A stretch of 64,000 bases of DNA, taken from positions 126,957,582-127,021,581 of the forward strand of contig OY821518.1 of NCBI GenBank assembly GCA_963682025.1. The letters run 5' to 3'. Shown here piece after piece: positions 55,424 through 64,000 of the stretch; position 1 is the first letter of the stretch; each line of letters begins with the position of its first letter. A program made the translations under genes and the position numbers. The notes below the pieces were generated by a model that ran no database searches, was not told the DNA's origin, and saw only the letters and a program-made list of their open reading frames with translations. This DNA comes from Cordilura impudica (lineage: Eukaryota > Arthropoda > Insecta > Diptera > Scathophagidae).

Positions 55424-56204
55424 TACTTATATTTTACATTGACAGTTGGTAAGAAATATATAAATGCCGACAATATTGCCCGTATTAGATTCAAAAACTA
55501 ATATCAAATTTTTTTTTACTAATACTCTTCTTAGAGTGGCCCCATCGGTGTCAATTGAAAGAGAAGAATCTTTAAAAATTTTTTCCTTCTTATTATTTTT
55601 TAACAGTATGAAGTCAAAAAGATAAAAACAATATTCTTTCAAAACTATATCCTTCAATATTTTTTGAAACTTCCACCAAATTCTTAAAAGAAATATTTTG
55701 AGGACTTAAATATACGGTAACTATGTAGTAAAATTTCATCTTTCTAGCTTTAGTAGTTAAAAGACCAATAATGGCCCTTCTAAACTTTATCCTTCAGTAT
55801 CGTCTGAAATTTTCAATATATTCTTTCGAAATATAATTATGCTGTGGTCTTACGGAAACATCTTCTAGTTTGATTATTTTAGTGTTAATACAAATTTGAA
55901 ATTTTAATCCACAAAGTAAAAATTTAATAAATACATCGTCTATAAAATCAACTGATTTAAATTTAAATATTCAAAATATTGACAAAGTTTTGACATCATT
56001 TTGTCCTGAAATGATAGAAAACATAATTGTTTAAAATATCCTAGATTCCCCTCTTTCATTTGACACCATGTGGTTTGTGTGTAACGATATTTTTTGTTTT
56101 TTGTAGGAAATTAAATTCTAGAAATATTGAAAATGTAGACAATTGGCAATTGTAACGGAAAAGTTCTACCAGAACGGATGCCGTGCAAAAATGTTGATTG
56201 CCTT

Positions 56205-56235
<31 letters not shown>

Positions 56236-56300
56236 TAGAACTCAAAAACATAGAATGCCGCAAAAAAATCGGGAAGCAAACCGCTATGAAGCTAACGGTT
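55424..56300. other. AT-rich stretch, nothing recognised
   Basis: A 76-codon minus-strand frame (55657-55427) is not recognised. Its word 'ggccccatcggtgtcaatt' resembles 'ggctccgtcggtgtcctaa' at 4843, so it may be repeat. An A tract of about 34 ends near 56235. Confidence 0.4.
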
Positions 56301-56640
56301 TTTATACCCTCCACACCAGTGTGCAGAGGTTATATAAAAGTTTATCATTCCTTTAGTAATAATTCGAAAATAACAATCTGAACCCCATAAAATATATTAC
56401 ATATCCTTGATCGTTATAACAAGCGGAGTTGATATAGCGATGGCCGTCTGTCCGCCTGTGAAAATTACGATCATGCCCTCAACAGGTCAGCTGGGTTGCT
56501 CATTTGTAGTGAAAATGATTTAGTTGCATCCTGAGTAGGTTGCTATTGAAAATTATCCATATCGTTTGAAAAGGTCCCGAGATTTCAATGAAAATGTTAA
56601 AAAATATGATTTTTTTTATGTTGTTATTGTTATTGTTGTT
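56301..56640 (-). repeat. Dispersed repeat family C, truncated copy
   Basis: Starts TTTTTATACCCTCCACACC, the inverse of the family end at 22644. Contains GTCTGTCCGCCTGTG in place of the microsatellite and 'cgatcatgccctcaac'. Truncated near 56640. Confidence 0.65.
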
Positions 56641-56866
56641 ATTCTAAATTTTGTTTCTTGAGTGTGTAGATATGGCTTACTCCATGGGTTCAGAGGTCCA
56701 AGTCGTGCAGCTGGAGACCGGTTGGTGCCGTCGCCGACTCTTTCTTTAGTGCTGGATCCGCTGCCGAAGTTGGCTGGATCCGCTGCCGAATTAACCGCCT
56801 TAGTAAATTTGTAATCTTTAAATATTAGTATAAAAAATGTTAAGCAAACAAGAGTAAATATATCTA
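56641..56866. other. Small G+C-rich island with a tandem GGATCCGCTGCCGAA
   Basis: 56690-56800 is much richer in G+C than its surroundings and repeats GGATCCGCTGCCGAA twice (56755, 56779). It could be part of a retroelement or an exon, but no frame is convincing. Confidence 0.35.
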
Positions 56867-57234
56867 TCTATAATATTAATAGGCTAGACGATTTCTTGTG
56901 ACCGATGTTTTGTTCAACCGTTTTATCCCGATTTTGACCAAACGTATACTATTTGAAAGGTATTTCTTTTTAGCCGTTTTACAGATTTACAGATTTTTTT
57001 AATTTTTTCCTTTATTTTGAGTAAATAGCATTTAAAGTTGCTACTAACACACACATAAAATTATATATGTGCTATGAGTGTTTTATTAAATTTGTCGATG
57101 TGTTTGTTAATGGGATTGTTATCTTAATTCACAATAATAATAAACGATAAAAGTGTTGGTTTGTGAATTGACTAAGTTGAAAAATAAAGCTGCCTAGAAA
57201 TTGCACTCGAATTTCGAACACTGGAATCTGCTAG
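56867..57234 (+). mobile_element. Non-autonomous Helitron-type element (copy H9)
   Basis: TCTATAATATTAATAGGC to CTGCTAG, flanked by A and T. 368 bp, with all family words in order. The target region is itself a TATC repeat. Confidence 0.82.
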
Positions 57235-57370
57235 TATAATATTAGTAGGCAATGCGATTCCTAATGACCCCTTTTACGCATTTTGTGATCATCCGATTCT
57301 GACAAAAAAATATACCATTTGAAAGGTATTTCTTTATTGCTAATTTCGAGTGCTGGGCTCTGATAACAAA
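57235..57370 (+). mobile_element. Helitron-type element, internally deleted (copy H10)
   Basis: Directly abuts H9: TATAATATTAGTAGGCAATG, then 'ttgaaaggtatttctttattg', jumping to the 3' part 'tttcgagtgctgggctctg'. A 5' end joined to a 3' end with the middle missing; the terminal CTAG is lost. Confidence 0.6.
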
Positions 57371-57565
57371 TTTTTTTTTCTTTCTTTTAAAGCTTTTAAT
57401 GGCTCAACCAAATTTAAATTGTCAACGACGAATATCTGTTGTTTAGTTATAGTTGCCGATTTTTTTCTCGTTTCCGTATAACCCAGCAATGGTTATGCGG
57501 AAATATGAAAATAATAATCATCATTGTCTTTATAAACAAAAAATCAATCAATAAGGAATTATAAT

Positions 57566-57745
57566 AAATACTGGTCAAAAAAGAAACACAATTAACTATA
57601 AATTAAAATTTTATTAGAGCTTAAAGGTTAATTATCGGCCACTGTATTAAAATGGTACTCGTACCCAACATTGGTTATAATATTGAGTTGAAGACACAAG
57701 TGAAGGGTTTTAAAGATTCGGCACACTCTTTTTTTTTTTTGTAGA
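57566..57745 (-). repeat. Dispersed repeat family C, terminal remnant
   Basis: Aligns with 5548-5700: 'actggtcaaaa', 'aattaact', 'agttgaagacaca', and 'tttaaagattcggcacactc' at the family's start. Confidence 0.5.
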
Positions 57746-58837
57746 TATTAACCAAATGCAATTTAAAACTTTAATTAACAAGTTTTATTTTGGTTTTATT
57801 TTTTAATGCTTGTTCGGATTTTAATGGGCAAACTTTATTTATCAGATTAAATAGTCAATAATATTGCTAGTATTGGCGGCATAGAGTTAAAAGTCATTAA
57901 CTAAATATTTCATAAAACGATGATGGACCTAAATAGATAATTAAAGTTCACTATCACATAGCGTTTTTTTTTTTTTTTTTTTGTAAATTTTGTTAATGAG
58001 TTTTACCTCTATAGCGACGATATGACATACATATTTTTAAAATTTTATTTTTTTTTAGTGTTACTTAATAAATATTAAATCATTAAGCCATAGAAATTTA
58101 TTTTCCTTATTAATCTTTTTTTTCAACTGCCAGCTTACCATTTTTTTTTGTAATAACAATAAAATTGTCAATAATATTTCTTAAGTAATGGGATATTTGA
58201 TTCAATTTTTTTAAATGTTTTTTTACAAGTCTGTCCAGAAAGTGTTTTGACATAATAAAATTTTTGTTGCTTTAATTTTTACGATTAAAAGTATAATGTT
58301 CTCCTTTATTAATATTTTTTTTTTTGTTCATTTATTCTACATTACCTTATTTTTACCAACTAAATAGCATCAACAAAAGTCAACAAAGTTAAAAGTAAGC
58401 ATGAATAGGTAAGAACAAAAACCAAAGAAACTTAAAATATTGTTGTCAAGAAAGTGTTGTTACATCGCATCTAAAATAAAGTAAAATAATTAGGACTTCA
58501 TATGGCCAACTTTGGCATCAATCACGGCTCGTAGTAGTCTTTTCGTTGAATTAAATAGTTTTAAAATCTAAATGCGTTCTATCTTCCTTTTCTTCTTAAA
58601 GGAAACATTTCGAATAATGACTGCCCTGTTTTCCCGAGATTGTTGTTGTAGAAAACCAACTGAATCTGATCCTTTTACCAGGCATTTTAAATTCAATAAA
58701 ACTTATCTTTTTATAATCAAAACATAAATAATTTTTAAAAATGTTTGATTAGACGTTACTAACATCAAAGCTGAAAACTAAAGCCGATGACAGCAAGTCC
58801 ATTTTAAAAGAATGTTATAATCCAAAGTGAATTTTTT
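57746..58837. other. AT-rich stretch, nothing firm
   Basis: 58210-58260 'tgtccagaaagtgttttgac' and 58440-58470 'ttgtcaagaaagtgttgtta' are similar to each other and could be ends or repeats of a decayed Tc1/mariner element. I cannot follow a transposase. Confidence 0.35.
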
Positions 58838-59130
58838 TATACCCAGGGTATAGGGTATAGACCTAGTCGCCATATAAAGCTGTTTCCCCATCTTCACTTA
58901 AGTCTATCAAAAAATAAAAATATTGCGCAGATTATTCTGACCAAATATGGTTAACATTGGTCCATTTTTCGATCTAGCCCCCATAAAAATATAGCATCCC
59001 ATATTAACGTTTTCATATCTGCAGGTAAACAAATCAATATCAATGCCAGTCAAATTTGGTTTATGCTTATTTTCTAGAGCCATTCAAATGGACCTAAGAG
59101 AAAGGGTCTTTAGACGCATGACGTATAATA
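58838..59130 (+). repeat. Dispersed repeat family B, copy 10 (second half only)
   Basis: Joins 'atacccagggtatagggtat' directly to 'cctagtcgccatataaagc', so the first half is deleted. Runs to 'agacgcatgacgtat' without the terminal palindrome. Confidence 0.68.
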
Positions 59131-59616
59131 ATATAATAATTTACTTCTTTTTATTATATCTTTCCGCAATTTTTTCACTTTGTCTATCGTTGTTACTGTT
59201 TGTTAGTAAAATACATAAATAAATTAGAAATAATAAAGAATTAAATTAAAAAAAAAAAGATGAAAATAAAGTCAAAACATCTGTAAAGAGTTTATACAAT
59301 GTAGTTTTGTATGATTATATCATGCAAATAGTAAAAACATAAGTTGTTTCGCAATGAAATTAAATAACAGACCAATTGACGTCAAATGATATACGAGTAA
59401 TGAAAAGAAAAAAATTTATATAAATAATAGAAAAAATAACAAACAAAAATTTGATTTTAACATAAGTTCTATTTAAGTCTGAAAATATTCGCAAAATTTT
59501 TTCAAGCCAGCCAAATTGTTACTGTTCTAAAGTCTAAAAAGTAATAATAAAAAAAATTATATAATCCGTCTCACAACACATATTACTCACGAACCGTTTA
59601 ATATATGTGACCTTCT
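59131..59616. other. AT-rich stretch, nothing recognised
   Basis: No coding, RNA gene or repeat signal. Confidence 0.4.
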
Positions 59617-59753
59617 CCGAGAAAAGAGACCTAGCGTGTCAAAAAACGGGTTGTGTCAAAAACGGTGGATTCTGGTACCTAAAAGGGTGTAGAAACTTTA
59701 AATGCGTTTTTTTTCTCAAAACTTAATTTTCACACACTAGGTCCCTTTTCTCG
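59617..59753. repeat. Short inverted repeat with 23-bp arms
   Basis: CCGAGAAAAGAGACCTAGCG (59617) and its inverse ACTAGGTCCCTTTTCTCGG (to 59753) pair over 23 bp with two or three mismatches around a loop of about 90 nt. The loop repeats 'gtcaaaaaacgg' twice (59638, 59656). A hairpin-forming mini-element or a conserved RNA-like structure; no class assigned. Confidence 0.65.
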
Positions 59754-59892
59754 GGGGGTTTAAGTCCTCAACATATTTTTAATTTCGAAATAATTGAAAC
59801 AATTGAAAATTTTCAAAAATTATTGAAGCATAAAATCTTCTTGTAGAATAGAAGAAAAAACAGTTTACCGGAATATTTTTACATTTTCATAC

Positions 59893-60155
59893 GTCATTGC
59901 TCACCTATTTGGTCCAGAATCTTCAATTTCAATGCCAATCTGCTCGAAATAATGGCAATCAATAGTAACCTAATTTTATCCAGCGAAATTTTTTATTTTG
60001 TGATTGAGCGTGATTTCATCAGCCGGACAGACGGACATCTCTTTATCGATTCGAGTTTTTATAAGGGTGAGGAATGTATATACTTTATGGGATAGCATAT
60101 AATTTTTTCGATGCGTTACAATCGCAATGACAAACTGATAAGGGGGTATAATAAC
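59893..60155 (+). repeat. Dispersed repeat family C, right-hand part
   Basis: Partner of 46378-46625. Holds 'gattgagcgtgatttcatcag', GGACAGACGGACATC, 'cgatgcgttacaatcgcaatg' and ends 'gggggtataata'. Confidence 0.62.
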
Positions 60156-60255
60156 AGTTGTATCTTTTTTTAAATTGTTCGCAGTGGTAAAAAGTGAAAA
60201 ATTTTTTTTTCCAAAATTATAATTTTTTTTAAATGGATTCATAAACTTCAGGTAT

Positions 60256-60697
60256 TCGACTATAATAAATATAATAAAGAGGTAATGTGTGTTTGTTTGT
60301 AGGAGGTAATCTTCGTAATTACTCATCTGATCTTCCAGAAATTTTCACAGAGTTTTACTTCAGATATGGGAAGTGTTATAGGCTATATTTCTTTAATATT
60401 TATAGTGGACGTGGCATCCCCCATATAAAGTAAATTTTTAATATCATATACATATATTGAGTACTATGATAGGGAGAGCTTTGCAAATTTGTGTGAGGTC
60501 ACCTATTATTAATGTTAGTAGCTATGCCGGAAATGGGCGGGATCGAATAAGTGTGCGTGGTACCTCCCATACAAAGTAATTACTCAATATCATATGTCTG
60601 GAGTACTGTGATAGTATGAGCCTTAGAACTGCGTGAGCCCTTTCATTACGATGCGGGGCGGGGGGAGGTGTAGCGAAGCATACCGGGTTATATCTAG
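60256..60697 (+). mobile_element. Second Helitron-type family, one copy
   Basis: Starts TCGACTATAATAAATATAAT then AAAGAGG, and ends ATATCTAG before T. A G-rich block 'gcggggcggggggagg' lies 40 nt inside the 3' end. The interior holds a two-fold repeat: 'cgtggcatcccccatataaagtaa' (60410) and 'cgtggtacctcccatacaaagtaa' (60557), both followed by 'gagtact.tgatag'. 442 bp, non-coding. Sequence unrelated to family H1-H10 apart from the ends. Confidence 0.55.
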
Positions 60698-61310
60698 TTG
60701 TTAATAAATTTCTGTTTAGAGAAATCTTCCAAAATTATTCTTAATATCTTTTATTCTAAGAATAGAATATTTTTGCATATTAAAACAGAGGTTGAGTTTT
60801 AAAGTATTATTGGACGAAATTGGACACAATTGTTTAGATAGTGATAAAATATGATATTTCTATTCTATTTCTATTTCTTGTCTATTCAAAAAAAAAAAAA
60901 AAAAAAAAAAAATAATATAGCAACGACTTAAACTTTCAAGTTTAAATTAAAAGTCTCCAGTTGCAACAGAAACAAAAAATTATTGGAAACAACGAGACTG
61001 CGTAGACAACTTACAAACTATACACTCAATACAGCCAGACTCCCCCTTGGTATTATATGACTCCCGCATTACATAATTTTTTTATTCAAAATTAAAAATT
61101 ACAGAGAACACTATTTTTGTAAATCTAGTCGGGAGAATCAAATGAAGATATTCTTAATAGGTTTGATTTCAGTTTAGTCCTTGAATTACCAGCAATTGAG
61201 AAAATTACGCCAAAGAAATATTTAATGTACCATAGATGGCACGAGATTTGCTAATTATGCCCAAGATTTCAGATGAAGAAGTGATTTCAGACATGAAAAC
61301 ATTGAAGCTG
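60698..61310. other. AT-rich stretch, nothing recognised
   Basis: An A tract of about 29 lies at 60889-60911. Near 61185-61305 the plus strand has protein-like words (ELPAIEKITPKKYLMYHRW) before a stop, too short to place. Confidence 0.35.
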
Positions 61311-61321
61311 ATGAAAATGAT

Positions 61322-62245
61322 TTTTAATTTTTAATTTTTAATTTTTAATTTTTTAATTTTTAATTTTTAATTTTTAATTTTTAATTTTTAATTTTTAATT
61401 TTTAATTTTTAATTTTTAATTTTTAATTTTTAATTTTTAATTTTTAATTTTTAATTTTTAATTTTTAATTTTTAATTTTTAATTTTTAATTTTTAATTTT
61501 TAATTTTTAATTTTTAATTTTTAATTTTTAATTTTTAATTTTTAATTTTTAATTTTTAATTTTTAATTTTTAATTTTTAATTTTCAATTTTCAATTTTTA
61601 ATTTTTAATTTTTAATTTTTAATTTTATATTTTTAATTTTTAATTTTTAATTTTTTTTAATTTTTAATTTTTAATTTTTAGTTTTTAATTTTTAATTTTT
61701 AATTTTTAATTTTTAATTTTTAATTTTTAATTTTTAATTTTTAATTTTTAATTTTTAATTTTTAATTTTTAATTTTTAATTTTTAATTTTTAATTTTTAA
61801 TTTTTAATTTTTAATTTTTAATTTTTAATTTTTAATTTTTAATTTTTAATTTTTAATTTTTAATTTTTAATTTTTAATTTTTAATTTTTAATTTTTAATT
61901 TTTAATTTTTAATTTTTAATTTTTAATTTTTAATTTTTAATTTTTAATTTTTAATTTTTAATTTTTAATTTTTAATTTTTAATTTTTAATTTTAAATTTT
62001 TAATTTTTAATTTTTAATTTTTAATTTTTAATTTTTAATTTTTAATTTTTAATTTTTAATTTTTAATTTTTAATTTTTAATTTTTAAGTTTTTATTTTTA
62101 ATTTTTTAATTTCTAATTTTTAATTTTTATTTTTAATTTTTAATTTTTAATTTTTACTTTTTAATTTTTAATTTTTAATTTTTAATTTTTATTTTTTAAT
62201 TTTTAATTTTTAATTTTTAATTTTTAATTTTTAGTTTTTAATTTT
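61322..62245 (+). repeat. (TTTTTAA)n minisatellite, about 0.92 kb
   Basis: An almost pure 7-nt repeat, about 130 units, with scattered variants (61580-61600, 61625-61660, 62090-62230) concentrated at the edges. Its two strands have opposite A/T bias. Length in the real genome may differ, since such arrays are hard to assemble. Confidence 0.93.
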
Positions 62246-62339
62246 GGTTTTTACACTCCCCCATTCAAAATATTTGTAAAAGTAAACAATATAAAACACC
62301 ATTTTTAAACTCTTTCTTTTAACTCATATTCTCTGTCTG

Positions 62340-62690
62340 TTTGTCGTGGGTCAACCCCATTCCCCCTTATCCAATTTATCTGAAACTTGGCCCAAAGCCT
62401 TGTCGTGACTACAGATTAATTCTGGGGTAGTCACTCATAGTGACGCATAGTCACGCACAGTCACGGAGTGATCTAAATGCCATTTCCCCTTATCCGATCG
62501 ATCTGAAACTTGGTCGATAAACTTGCTGTGAAAAAGGATTAACTTTGACATAGTCACGCACAGTCATGCATAGTCACGCACAGTCACGAAGAGATTAAAA
62601 CCCCACTTCCCCTCATCCGATGGATCTGAAACTTTGTCCATAGTCTTGTTGTGGCCACAGTCACGCGCAGTCACGGAGATATTCAAAACC
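62340..62690 (+). repeat. Tandem repeat, three units of about 120-125 bp with AGTCACGCAC runs
   Basis: Units begin near 62357, 62478 and 62603 with 'ccccttatccgatcgatctg' variants, then 'aaacttggtc', 'cttgttgtga', and a run of 10-mers AGTCACGCAC/AGTCACGCAT (62430-62470, 62551-62590, 62659-62680). The third unit is shortened. G+C content is well above the surroundings. Confidence 0.8.
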
Positions 62691-62949
62691 GATATACATA
62701 AAGAAAGAGTTTTAATAAAAACTTTGTTTTTATAGGTTAGATTATTTATTGACTTTTTTTGGGAGAAAAATATTGTTATTAAATCAAAAATATACAAAAT
62801 TATAAGAAAAATATAACAAAACAAAAATTACATAAAAAAGGAATTCATCGTATAAAATTAAAGGACTAAATCGGTGTTTTTATTCTGAGCTTGAGTTATC
62901 CAAATTTACTACCATTTCCTCAGTATAAAATTATCTGTGTAAATTGTAT
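62691..62949. other. AT-rich spacer
   Basis: Under 300 bp; nothing recognised. Confidence 0.4.
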
Positions 62950-64000
62950 AAAGTTATCTTTCCAAATAAATTAGCGATCTTTGTCCAGGTCATTATTTTC
63001 AAAAATTTCCATGCCTTGCGATATCAACTGCATCGCTTCAGAAATTTTACCGGTAGTAAGCATTTTTTGTTCTGCTTCGGCTTCAAGGGTAAGTGTTTCA
63101 TCATCTACTGCATTGTTAATCTCAATTGTAATTAAATTTTCATTAATTAGCTCTCGTCGTATAATAAAATCTTGGTAATATATACTTCCTCCATTCGTTC
63201 AAAATTGGCATTTCTAGCTGTATCTGCAATTACATACGTTCGGAACATCATTAATGCCACCAATATCTTTAAGAACACATTCGGGCCATAATTTGCACCA
63301 AGTTCCGTTCATACACGATTCATATACTTCTTTCCATGACAGGTTTATGTTCATCTTCATCAGGCTTATTATCTTTATTTCAATCGCCATCAGTTGCTTT
63401 TAGATGTTGACTAAAAGTTCGCCGCAGATAATGGGACTTGAAGTTTGATATAACAGCTTGATCCATTGGTTGTACCACTGATGTGGTATTTGATGTTTTT
63501 AGAATAATCATCAGAAAAAACAGGATGCCCTGGTCCCTAGTTAGAAGAGCACTTTAAACTCAATATTTTGTGAAGAACAATAAACTTTCAGTTCAGCACA
63601 TTTTTCCATCCAATCTTTAAATATGGATGCAGTCATCCATGCTTTTTTATTTGCCCGCCAGTTAACAGTTTTTAGAGCTCTCGAATTTTCAGATTGGTAA
63701 ATTAAAAAGGCTTAAATTTAAAATCTCCCGCTGCATTTCCTCCCAACAGAAGTGTAAGACTATCTTTATTAGCTTTATCACCAGAGCAGATTTTTCAGAT
63801 TTAGAAACATACGTTCTTCCTGGCAACAGCTTCCAGAAGAATCCCGCTTTATCAGCGTTTAAAACCTGTTGTGCAGAATACCCACCTTCTTCAATGTTTG
63901 CTTTTAGTTCAAGTTTGAACTTTTCTGCAAGTGTTTGCACTATCAGATTCTCCTTTTAATGCAATGTGATGCAAATTTGCACGATATTTAAAAAGCTTCA
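62950..64000 (-). pseudogene. pogo/Tigger-like transposase, runs off the right edge
   Basis: The minus strand, entering from beyond 64000, reads FKLELKANIEEGGYSAQQVL, then NADKAGFFWKLLPGRTYVSK, with the first aspartate present but the usual E-T changed to K-A. It continues GRTYVSKSEKSA, NWRANKKAWMTASIFKDW (63660-63600), QPMDQ-like words near 63460, and the C-terminal MNGTWCKLWPECV near 63290. A helical tail follows near 63030 (EAMQLISQGMEIF). The block order is that of pogo/Tigger and jerky-type DDE proteins. At least four shifts or stops. Better preserved than the copy at 48410-51210 and from a different lineage. The N-terminal HTH must lie outside the window. Confidence 0.8.

Noticed and set aside
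56700..56745. LTR retrotransposon primer-binding site (the word 'ttggtgccgtcgccgac')
   Set aside because: No LTR pair, polypurine tract or gag/pol sequence was found nearby.

Overview
The window looks like repeat-rich, AT-rich nuclear DNA of a dipteran fly, probably a higher fly. The reasons are families I recognise from flies and other insects: short Helitron-type elements with A|TC...CTAG|T ends, Tc1/mariner elements of several types, Transib, pogo/Tigger-like, a CR1/Jockey-type LINE and a tRNA-derived SINE. I cannot name the species. I found no convincing host gene, rRNA or intact tRNA in 64 kb. Nearly all recognisable coding sequence is transposase or reverse transcriptase, and most of it is broken. 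The window is therefore a transposon graveyard with a few young elements, either intergenic or inside a very large intron.

Layout. 1-5.7 kb: Helitron-type copies and a three-level nest (inverted-repeat element > DD41D mariner > 5'-truncated LINE). 6.65-8.06 kb: a Tc1/mariner element with 32-bp inverted ends, internally duplicated and hit by a SINE. 9.0-14.3 kb: a complete 3.85-kb Transib transposon with an open transposase frame (673 codons) and RSS-like ends, preceded by an almost identical internal fragment of itself joined directly to its 5' heptamer. 14.3-17.1 kb: three copies of a dispersed 0.75-0.83 kb repeat (here family B), two of them head to head. 17.8-23.1 kb: a decayed satellite (unit about 195 bp) split by a composite insertion. 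24-33.6 kb: more family B copies, a 534-bp Harbinger-like MITE with TAA target duplication, a 504-bp TA-flanked MITE, Tc1 pseudogenes and a LINE 3' end. 34.3-37.1 kb: a second DD41D lineage (internally deleted) and a foldback-like structure, in which inverted arrays of a short repeat flank an open FLYWCH-type zinc-finger frame. 38.4-39.5 kb: a long inverted repeat with a Helitron in its loop. 42.2-46.3 kb: mariner inside Helitron, a Tc1 pseudogene, then Helitron inside Helitron. 48.3-51.4 kb: a pogo/Tigger-like element split by later insertions. 53.0-54.0 kb: a TTAA-flanked element carrying a near-perfect 83-bp-arm hairpin and a Mutator-like transposase fragment. 54.25-55.4 kb: a DD41D mariner hit by a Tc1-type MITE. 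56.9-62.7 kb: Helitron-type copies, a short hairpin element, a 0.9-kb 7-mer array and a 120-125 bp tandem repeat. 63-64 kb: a second pogo/Tigger pseudogene running off the end.

How the parts work together: there is no operon or pathway here. The relations are those of insertion history: who sits inside whom, which ends pair, and which non-autonomous families could be moved by which transposases. The only frame I judge possibly functional is the Transib transposase. The FLYWCH frame is open but lacks part of the expected zinc-binding motif.
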